Source: Prorocentrum cordatum (Eukaryota; Sar; Dinophyceae; Prorocentrales; Prorocentraceae). Taken from it: a stretch of 22,129 nucleotides of DNA. Below the pieces are notes generated by a model. That model made no database searches. It was not told where the DNA came from and worked only from the letters and a program-made list of their open reading frames with translations. The stretch is taken from the NCBI GenBank assembly GCA_963575745.1, contig CAUYUJ010015721.1, forward strand, positions 294,219-316,347. The letters are read 5' to 3'. Shown in pieces: positions 1 through 7,900 of the stretch (position 1 is the first letter of the stretch; each line of letters begins with the position of its first letter). Position numbers and translations under genes: made by a program.

Positions 1-3000
1 TCTCCACTTTCCACTTACCGTTTAACCAATTCACAATGAGTAATGAGTCTCCCTGGATGCTCAGTGGTATTCCTCCCGCCTCCAAGTCCCACCTAACCTC
101 CCTCATGTTGTGCAATGCGAGTCTTTTAGTAAGTCTTTCTCGGTCCTCCTTAGTCTCCTCCCGCTCAATGGTCATGTGAACTCCCTCCTCATCATCCCCT
201 TGTTGCAAATAAACAGGTACATTAGCAGCCACAACTCCTTTACATCGTTTGTGAAAACACTCTAGCATATTGTGTGTACACATATGTTTGGCATAATCAA
301 TAAAGTGCTCATAGCTACCAGTAAAAACATCAGACCAATAATCACCAGCAAAAGTATGCAGCCCATGATCCCACGGCCGTGCGCCTACTCCCTGATTCCC
401 TCCATTTCGGTGTCGCTTAAGTTCTGACGCCTGCCTCCTCTTACCAAAGCATCTCATAGCCTCGCTCTCATCCGTACGTAGTCTATCCCAGACGTTCCCA
501 AAGGCAGCCGCACACATACGAGAATCCCTCCACGCTCTCACCGTACTGCCTTCCAGGGCAGCTCTGTCATGCCTCAGTCGCCCCAGAAACTGTGATATGT
601 CTAATGCCCAAAGCCAATGGGATCTCCTGAACCGCTGTACTATACTCATATATCCTGCCATGGCATACTTTTCTCGTGCCCTGCGATATCTTCTCCCGTT
701 CCATTCTGCGAACGTCTCTCCATCAAGTCGAGTACAGGGCACCATCACAGCGAGGCATTTGCCTTCAAAGGAATGTAAGGCCTGAATGGCGGCCGTATCT
801 GCTGTACATCCTTCCCATGTGCATGTAACAATGCTAATCACCCGTTGTTCCCAGCGCTGGAATTTCTTCGAGAGTGGCACAGCAGTGGAACGAAAGTATT
901 TCGCATGACTCCAGAACGCTTTCTTTCCCAAATCTATTCGATGATCTAAGTCTGTGTGGGAGCTCGTACAAATATCTACCGATAGCAGCGATCCAAGAAT
1001 ATTCATGTCCAGAACTCTCCGAAACCTGTACATGTTCTCCGAGCCAGGGCCCAAGGACACCACAAGATCAGCTTCCCGTATAATGCTCCCCTCACTGTCC
1101 ATGTCAGGCTCGGGCACGCCAAATACCTGATATTCCAGCGATGAATCCTTCCATCGCATCCCGAATGCATGTAGATGTAGGGTTAAATCGTGAATCATTC
1201 TTGTGAGTTGAAGCTTATCCCGAGCCAGAATGTAACAATTGTCCGCCCAGAAAAAATGGGAAACATAACTCTCATGCCTAGCCGATGATGTCACTACCTC
1301 GAGTCGATACCCAAGCTGCAGCCGATCCCATTCACGTATGACCCCTCCCCACATGGCAGCCACGATGAGGTTGTAAGCAAGAGGGCCCTCAGGCCCCCCC
1401 GTCCTAATACATTTATCCCACCTCACCCCTTCGATCTTCATCCCTTCGAAGCCCACGGTCCCGACACACTCACAGAGAGGATTGAGGAACGCGAACTGGA
1501 GGTAGAAGGGGATACCCGCATAGTCTAAGCCCTTCTGAACGTTGGCCATCGTACAATGGTCGAAACATGCATGTACGTCGGCCTGGACAAGATGCGCAGC
1601 TTCGCTCCTACCCCAGACCGCGGCGTGCTGCCCGATACGTTTCAAACTACTAGTGATTTCATGTGGCCGTCGTCCTGCTTGAAATCCGTACAATCCAATC
1701 CCATGGAAGACCTTATTCTGCTCAACACGACATTCAACTAGAAGTACAACAACTGAACTGAACCATTTACTCAACACATTTTGCATGCACAACAATCGTC
1801 CATCTTTAAGATCTCTGATTTTGGGTAGTTTGGGCATGTAACTAATCAGGATCTCTCTCCAAGCCGAGGGGTAGGGTACCTTGAGCCTAACGATCATGTC
1901 GAAAATCTGTCTAATGGCACGAAGTGTACTCCACGGGAGGCACTTCACTATCTCCACTGGAATACGATCAGGTCCTGCTGCCCTCAATGTCTTGAGTCGT
2001 GATCTCGCTCGAAGTAGAAGCGACATCGAGACACCCTCGATCGAGTTGTCCTCCAGCTCCTTCTCCGCCTTCCTCCTGATCTCCTCCATCATGCGATTCG
2101 TGTTGCCTCGAACCTCCTCCGACGACACCCTACGACGAACTTCTTCCCCAAGTAAGTCCTCCACCTCCTCCTTGTCCTCCGTCTCTCTCTCACCCACCAT
2201 CAAAAACTCGATCTGGCCCCTGAGCTCTTTCCGAGACGGCGGACATCTTTGCTCAAGTCGTTTAGCTCGATATCCTCGACGCTCCTGATTCAGGGCAGCC
2301 CTTTTCATTTTCAGCTCTGCCGTGTTGCGAGGGTCACACTGACGAACTGCTTCCTCGAGAATCGTCATCGACACCGGGCGTGAAACGTGTCCTGAGCCAG
2401 CCTGGGCCGTGGAGTAATCCACAGCATCATTCACGTAGCACGAGAGAAGATCACTGGACATCTTGGTCGGATCGAGGCAAACCGAAGGACGCTCTGGATA
2501 CCCAAAGCTGGCACCTCCGCAGCACAAGTCCGCCCGTCGACCAGCTTCAAACTCGTCGGCCCACGTGGTGCATCTATATCCCCTCAACGATTTTTGCACC
2601 TGTGATTTTGATTCCCAAAGTGCCCGTCGTCTGATAATCGTACGCCCTGGATCCGAAAAGGTCCCTGAAACCATGGCATGATCAGAAAGACGGCTGCTCT
2701 GTAACTTACCACCGTTTTTATAGAACCACTGAGCCCCAACCTTGGAGATATTCCAATGATAAGGTACCAACAGATAGTCTAGGACCCTCTTCTGCGTCAC
2801 GAACCTGTTCTCTCCCCAAGACTCCCACGTGGGCTGCCTAGTAGCAAAAGTGTTGGCCGCCTTCAACCCGTGGTCGGCCATAAAATCTAAGAGCAAACTC
2901 GTGAGCTTCTTCCGACGCTCCTTCACCTCCTGTTGTGATCCTCCTTCGCCTCTCTCCCTCTCCCATTTCCTCCTCTTGCAAGTGCCCTCCTCTCCTGTAG

Positions 3001-3502
3001 CAATATACTCCTCCCCTCCACAAGTAAGCAAGCGCCCTGCAGGAAGCTCAACATTGGCATCAAGCAAACATACAAAGCTGGCCTTGGGGTATCGTGCGGT
3101 GAGCACGCTGCGTGCACGACCCACTTGTTCGTACAACTCTTCGGCTGTATCATCCGCTCCAGACTGGTGCGGATCAGGAATGTAACAACTGACGACAACT
3201 AAGGGCGCCTCTGACCCGAATACTCCGATGACAAACCGTTCAAAACACGTAAAGAAGCATCTGGTAATCTCGCTCCACGACTTATCGTAGACCAATCCTA
3301 CTCGTTTGCAACTGCTCCATTTAATTCGAAACCCCATCTTCTCGAATTCCTTGCAATTAAGGTATTGAGCCTCTTGCACTGCATACAACCCACCTCCCCC
3401 TCGAAGGTGAGGAATCAACTCTGCCGAACGGAAGCCTTTCTCCCCTGCTTTATTCACATTCCAGGTGGAAAGTCTGACGTCTGTGATCAGACGTCTTGTG
3501 TG
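1..3502 (-). CDS. LINE ORF2-like polyprotein: APE endonuclease, reverse transcriptase, RNase H-like edge (partial)
   Basis: One minus-strand frame stays open from the TGA at 3503-3505 to the left edge, at least 1167 codons, without a stop that I can find. Counting from the codon after the stop, an endonuclease/exonuclease/phosphatase domain shows WNVNKAG (14-20), a VQE glutamate (44), LDAN (147-150) where GDFN is usual, and SDH (273-275). The reverse transcriptase follows: a YMPKLPK segment, GFQAGRRPHE, motif A ADVHACFD (Asp 642 and 648), motif B GGPEGPLAYN, and motif C FWADN (Asp 754, Asn 755) in place of the usual ADD. The last residues include IQGDSLLIVNWLNG, which resembles the RNase H GDS motif (Asp 1152); the first RNase H motif is not obvious. 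The first ATG (3335-3337) lies inside the endonuclease domain and would remove its first catalytic motifs, so translation probably enters from upstream or the element is dead. Confidence 0.82.
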
Positions 3503-3505
3503 TCA
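3503..3505 (-). other. In-frame TGA between ORF1-like frame and endonuclease domain
   Basis: The codon reads TGA on the minus strand. The same frame is open on both sides, with ...EEVNRRF before it and HTRRLITDVRLSTWNVNK after it. No ATG exists between it and the first endonuclease motif. It is either a point mutation (for example CGA to TGA by CpG deamination), a readthrough site, or the boundary of ORF1 with ORF2 starting by an unconventional mechanism. Confidence 0.75.
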
Positions 3506-4129
3506 AAACCGACGGTTGACCTCCTCCAGCAACTCTGCTGACGGAAGCGAAAGCCCAGGATACTTTGCCACGATGGCTGCCCACGCATCCTGATGGATTG
3601 TCCATGCACCTGTGGCCGTCGTGAAGGTCGCAAAGCATATCGGCCTGAAGGGCTCAGGTCCCGTAAGATTGCCCACCGTCCAGATCTGTGAGCGTGGCGG
3701 CCCAACCTCTCCCTTGACAGGGATGTCCACCAGTGCTGCTGTCTTCGAGCGCCAACATCCGCAAAATCGTGCCACAGCTTTCACATGATCACGTTTCCAT
3801 GGGGGACATTCAACCAAGCATCGAATCTTACTTGCATCAATCGTTGTCGATAGACCGTGGATAATCGTGTCCAGCGTCGGGTAGTTCAGACCAGGCGGAG
3901 GCTGTGGGCGTGTCTCAGCTGGTTTCACAATGTTATCCATCCACTTCTTTACCCGCCAAAGAGTCTCCTTCGGCGTGCCATCTTTGAATCCAATCTTCAC
4001 TGAACCGTACATGTAACGTCCTGAATTGAGTCTGTCGGTCTTCTCAGAGTCAAATTTATCCTGATCCTCCTGTGGTAGAGTACTAATCACGTTACGAATC
4101 AATTCAAGCCCATCTGCCCAAGTGATCAT
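3503..4129 (-). CDS. LINE ORF1-like upstream frame, about 208 aa, unknown function
   Basis: The frame begins at an ATG at 4127-4129 (MITWADGLELIRNV) and ends at TGA 3503-3505, in the same frame as the following endonuclease. The codon-rich, non-repetitive protein contains a Pro-rich patch (QPPPGLNYP), a Lys/Arg and Cys segment (CLVECPPWKRDHV, then FCGCWRSK) and ends in ELLEEVNRRF. I recognise no domain. It may be ORF1 (a nucleic-acid-binding gag-like protein) or the N-terminal part of a single ORF1-ORF2 protein now split by a stop. The frame is technically open further upstream into the G-run and CA microsatellite, but that extension is repeat translation and not credible. Another possible Met lies six codons upstream in a duplicated QQM segment. 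Confidence 0.6.
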   Translation of the reverse strand: MITWADGLELIRNVISTLPQEDQDKFDSEKTDRLNSGRYMYGSVKIGFKDGTPKETLWRVKKWMDNIVKPAETRPQPPPGLNYPTLDTIIHGLSTTIDASKIRCLVECPPWKRDHVKAVARFCGCWRSKTAALVDIPVKGEVGPPRSQIWTVGNLTGPEPFRPICFATFTTATGAWTIHQDAWAAIVAKYPGLSLPSAELLEEVNRRF

Positions 4130-4158
4130 TTGTTGACCTCGCATCATTTGTTGACCTC
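4125..4158. repeat. 18-bp tandem duplication at the LINE 5' boundary
   Basis: The 16-mer atcatttgttgacctc occurs at 4125-4140 and again at 4143-4158, separated by gc, so the unit is 18 bp. On the minus strand it encodes a repeated QQM segment just upstream of the ORF1-like ATG. It sits exactly at the transition from LINE-like sequence to GC-rich flank, so it may be a 5'-end rearrangement of the insertion or a remnant of tandem 5' units. Confidence 0.85.
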
Positions 4159-4164
4159 CAACCA

Positions 4165-4180
4165 CTCCGCCCTCGCGGAG
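4165..4180. other. Short perfect GC hairpin
   Basis: CTCCGC (4165-4170) and GCGGAG (4175-4180) are perfect inverted copies around the loop CCTC. It lies between the LINE 5' end and the G15 run. The stem is only 6 bp, so chance is possible in GC-rich sequence. Confidence 0.5.
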
Positions 4181-4191
4181 CGCCGGAGGAA

Positions 4192-4206
4192 GGGGGGGGG
4201 GGGGGG
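4192..4206. repeat. Poly-G run, G15
   Basis: Fifteen consecutive G on the plus strand, followed by further G-triplets to about 4225 (tggg, aggg, cggg, cggg). This meets a simple G-quadruplex pattern on the plus strand. Run length is also a likely sequencing weak point. Confidence 0.85.
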
Positions 4207-4229
4207 TGGGAGGGTGCGGGCGGGCCCAG

Positions 4230-4534
4230 CGCCGCGCGCGCACACACGCACACACACACACACACGCACACACACACACACGCACACGCACACGCTCACA
4301 CACAAACACATACACACACACACACACACACGCACACACACACGCACATACACACGCTCACACACAAACACATACGCACACACACACACACACGGCCACA
4401 CACACACACACGCACACACACACACACACACACACGCGCACGCACGCACACACACGCACGCACACACACACACACACACGTGCACGCACACACACGCACG
4501 CACACACGCACGCACGCACACACACACACACACA

Positions 4535-4574
<40 letters not shown>

Positions 4575-4629
4575 ACATACGCACACACACACACACACAC
4601 ACGCACGCACGCCCGCACGCACGCACGCA

Positions 4630-4706
<77 letters not shown>
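4230..4706. repeat. Compound (CA)n / (CG)(CA) microsatellite, about 475 bp
   Basis: Almost pure alternating CA on the plus strand (TG on the minus), with CG, TA and AA interruptions. A 23-base interrupted unit (cacgctcacacacaaacacata plus c) occurs at about 4291 and again at about 4353, 62 bp later, so part of the array grew by duplication of a longer block. The longest uninterrupted CA stretch is near 4639-4705. Alternating purine-pyrimidine of this kind can adopt Z-DNA. All long reading frames across it are dipeptide artefacts (His-Thr or Cys-Val). Confidence 0.97.
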
Positions 4707-4709
<3 letters not shown>

Positions 4710-4947
4710 CTCGGCGCCCCCCCCCCGCGCCCCCCCCGCCTGCTCAGCGCCCTCCCCCGACGCGTCCTCGCCGCGCCCGCGCGCACCGGGGGCGATGCCG
4801 ACGTCCGCCGCTAGCAACGTCTGCTCAGTCCACTTGTTCAGGCCCATCGGGACGGGCTTGGCCGCTCCCCTCGGGGCGGCAAGCGGCGCTGCCGACGTGG
4901 CGCGGCACTCAGAGAGCCGCGTCCGACAGCGCCGCAATCGTTGGCTC
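4707..4947. other. GC-rich spacer between microsatellite and Helitron gene end
   Basis: It contains C10 (4717-4726) and C8 runs next to the microsatellite, mirroring the G15 run on its other side. A minus-strand frame reads MGLNKWTEQTLLAADVGIAP near 4860-4800 before degenerating into Gly/Arg and then Cys-Val repeat. It might be a relic exon or non-coding; I cannot decide. A CTAG occurs at about 4811-4814. No clear polyadenylation or terminator signal is seen. Confidence 0.5.
4861..4880. other. GC-rich imperfect hairpin downstream of the Helitron gene
   Basis: The 20 bases at 4861-4880 (GCCGC on the left, GCGGC on the right on the minus strand) can pair over about 8 bp including one wobble, with a four-base loop. 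It lies about 70 bp past the stop codon of the Rep-helicase frame, where canonical Helitrons carry a 3' hairpin. However, no CTRR end follows within about 15 bases, so assignment as a Helitron terminus is weak. Confidence 0.3.
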
Positions 4948-7900
4948 TTACTCCACGCCATCTCCGCCCCCGCCCAGGCGGCGCCATCTCTCTCGCAGCT
5001 TCTCGTCGGACCACCTGCCTAAGTCCACAGGCACGTGCTCCTGACGCGCTCGGAGGGCTCCAATGAACTTGCCTTCCAACTCCTGTCGCTTGTTGTGCTC
5101 GGCGATGGCCAGGCGCTGCTGCCTCTCTCGAGGATCCTCCTGCCGTGCGCGCTTCTCCGCGGCAGCGACGGCTATTTCCCTCGCGCTCGCGCGCCTGTCA
5201 CGCCCCCCGCGCTCACCGCCCGACGATGGCTCCGAAGCCGCACTGGCCGCGCTAGCCCCTCCAGCACCCTCGCCACCCCCTATCGGCGCGCCAGCGGCGG
5301 CACCATCGCTGGCGGGCACACTGGCGGATCGCCCCTCCGCGGGCCACCCCGCGGGCACACCCCCGCTTCCGCCAGCGGACCCAGCACCTGCTTGCGTGGC
5401 GCCCGTCGACGCAGCGGCCGCGGCCGAAGCCTCGGGCAGAGTCCCCGGATCGGGCGCCGCGGGCGCGGACACCGCGCGCGAGGACTTCTTGGCCGCTTCC
5501 TTGCGGAACTCCTGCAACTTCACCTCTGGGATCGGCCCGTCCACGCGCCCATGCCACCCTGATTCCCCTTCTTTTCCGTAATGACCGTTGCAGAACACGT
5601 CGCATCCCCGCGCGGGCTTACGATGGCACTGCGCACCCATGCCCTTCCCCCAAATACGAGCGAAACATCTCGTTCGATCGATCGCGTCCGGCGTGAAGCG
5701 ACGCCACTCCTCGGGGTCCGCAAGCGACGCCCCCGCGCCCGGCTCAACTCCAGCAGGCGCCTGGTCCGCGGACGCGGCGCCGGCGCCCGTGCGAGCGTCG
5801 TCGCCAGCGTCGCCCGCAGCGCCCGGGGCTGGCGGGGACCGTCCGCGCTTCCTCACCTCGCGCGACGGCGGCTGCGGCAGCCCCGAAGCGGAAGGCGCAG
5901 CGCCAGCGCTGGAATCCCCGCCGCCCGCCCGACGCCGCTTGCCCGGTGGCTCGCCCCCCGACTCTTCCTGCCCAGCGGGCGCACTCGGCGGCGCAGGCGG
6001 CGCGGCCGGGGCACTGGAGGCAGCACCGCCGCCGCCGCCGCTGCCGCCGCCCTCCGCAGACCCCGCCGCGCGCCCGCCCGCATGCCCGAGCGGCGCACTC
6101 GGCGGAGCCGGCGGCGCGCCAGACGGTCCCGCACCAGCGCTGCCGCCTGCGCCCCCACCAGACCCCGCCGCCGCGCGCCCGCCTCCTCCTGCCCGCGCAC
6201 CCGGTCTGCGCACATACGCAAACACATAGGCGCCAATCTGCACAGCGTGATTTCTGGAAATCTGCTCCCAAGTCTTGCGAGTGACAGTACGATCGTCGAA
6301 TATCGCGTATTCGTTCACGCCCACGGTTGCACACGCGACATAGTGGCCGCTCGTCGCGCGTTCGCCCTGGTGCACGACGACCCCAGAGAAATCGTACTCG
6401 CACTCGCCATCCACAGGCCGCAGAGTCCGAGGGAAGCTCACAGCCCGTCTGTCGTACCACTCGCTCCCATCGGCGCGGTTGATCACCCGCTGCACTGCCA
6501 CGAAGAGCACCGGCGGCGACCGCTCCCAGCGATTGCCTGTATATACCCTGATGCCTCGACAGACCCCGGCCGCCTCCCTCTGAGCAGCACTGAGGTGAGC
6601 GTGCGCCGGACATCCTTGCCCTGGCTCTCCAACATGCTTCAGTTCCCGCCGGATCAAGTCCGACAGACGGCAGGGCCCCCGGTTGTCGGGCCCGAGCAAT
6701 ACGGAAGGCACCACCTTCAGGTACGTCTTAATTTCGCCAAAGTCCGAGATTGCTCCGCACGCGTCGCATCGCCTCCGCTGCCGAAACGAAATGCCGCAAA
6801 CGTGCTGCTGGAGCACACTTCGCTGACCGTGAGCCCCCCCCGCGACACAGATGCCCCACTCAGCCTCGGTCAGGGCGCCAAGGGCGGCCGCAAAGAACTC
6901 ACACGCATCGCATTGATTCTGCTCAATGGCAAACTCTGCGTTGTGAAACAGCCCGGCGCGCGCGGCGGCAGCCAGCGGCGCGTCGTCGTCGAAACTCACG
7001 CCCTGGACAGAGAGAGCCGCGGCCTGAGCTCCGAGCGCGCACGCCGCGCAAGATGCTGGGTTACCTTCGCGATGTTCACGCACGTGAGCATCGAGAAGCT
7101 GACGGAAAGGAGCCAGGCGCAGCAGCACGTGCGCGACTGCGTTCACGAAGCAAGCATGGCCGTCGAAGTTGCGACTGCCCACGGCAGAGCCGGAGCCGCA
7201 GTGCCACTGCAGCTCCCTGGTCACATCCTCCTGGGACACGCCGTATGCTGCCATGCATAGATCCTGGTCCAGCGGGCGCAGCACCGGGGGCCCGGCAGCA
7301 TCGCCAACTGTCGCCGCCATGCGAAACATTTCCTCCCAAAGATCCCTCGGCACTGCGGCGCCCCTTCCGGCACCGCGGCCGCCACCCGCGCGCCCCCGCC
7401 CCCGCGACGCAGCGCTCCCGGTGGACGGCGCCGACGCCGCATCTCCGCCCCCCGTCGCGTCCCCGCCGCGGCCGCGGCCCCTGCCCCGCCCTGCAGGCTC
7501 TCCGGCGGGCGCCATGTACGCCGGTGGCACCGTCTGCGACTGGCCCGGGCGCAGCGCGTGCGAGGGCAGCGGCGCGTGCACAGCCGACGCAGCGGCCGGC
7601 ACCCCGTCCGCAGCAACGGCTCCGGCGGCGGCGTCTACGCCCGCCTGCTCACCGTCGCCCGCGGAGCTCCCCACGGCAGGAGGCGGGCCCAGCGGCGACG
7701 CCAGCGGCACCGTCGGCGGCGCGGGCGCCGAGCTCGACTCGGGGGCAACGCCCTCGCCACGCGGAGCCGCAGCGCCCGCCCCCGCCGCGCCGCTCGGTGC
7801 CGTCGGGCCATCCCCCACGTCCCAGCCGTACTCCTGCGCCCTCTGCTTGGCGAGCTCGAAACTCTGGGGCATCTTCTCCTCGAAGCGGCGGACCCCTTCG

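Larger units (their letters stand above)
1..4160 (-). mobile_element. LINE-type non-LTR retrotransposon, 3' end beyond the left edge
   Basis: The minus strand encodes, in order, a short ORF1-like segment, an APE-type endonuclease, a reverse transcriptase and the start of an RNase H-like domain, which is the standard order of many LINE elements. No LTRs or integrase are seen. Base composition is clearly less GC-rich than everything to the right of position 4160, so the element differs in origin or age from its neighbour. The 5' limit is set where coding-like sequence gives way to a GC hairpin, a G15 run and a CA microsatellite near 4160. The 3' end, poly(A) or terminal repeat and target-site duplication are outside the window. 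The dinoflagellate affiliation rests on my memory of WADN-type catalytic boxes in that group and is not proved. Confidence 0.8.

Noticed and set aside
1-2840. Small plus-strand frames of 60-135 codons opposite the LINE
   Set aside because: They are antisense shadows of the endonuclease-reverse transcriptase frame and show no recognisable motif.
4808-4880. Canonical Helitron 3' terminus (hairpin plus CTRR)
   Set aside because: A hairpin at 4861-4880 and a CTAG near 4811 exist, but they are about 50 bases apart instead of about 10, so the end cannot be called.
4296-4961. Minus-strand frame with MGLNKWTEQTLLAADVGIAP as a separate gene
   Set aside because: Only about 25 residues look non-repetitive before it runs into Gly/Arg and then the microsatellite. 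There is no second line of support.
4130-5044. Long plus- and minus-strand frames of His-Thr or Cys-Val repeats
   Set aside because: They are translations of the CA/TG microsatellite. Any frame through a dinucleotide repeat without stop codons stays open.
5581-7260. A 559-codon plus-strand frame, and similar long plus-strand frames at 12073-13773 and 17429-19297
   Set aside because: They lie antisense to recognisable helicase, Rep and N-terminal coding sequence. Their products are Arg/Pro/Ala-rich without motifs, as expected in very GC-rich DNA where stops are rare.
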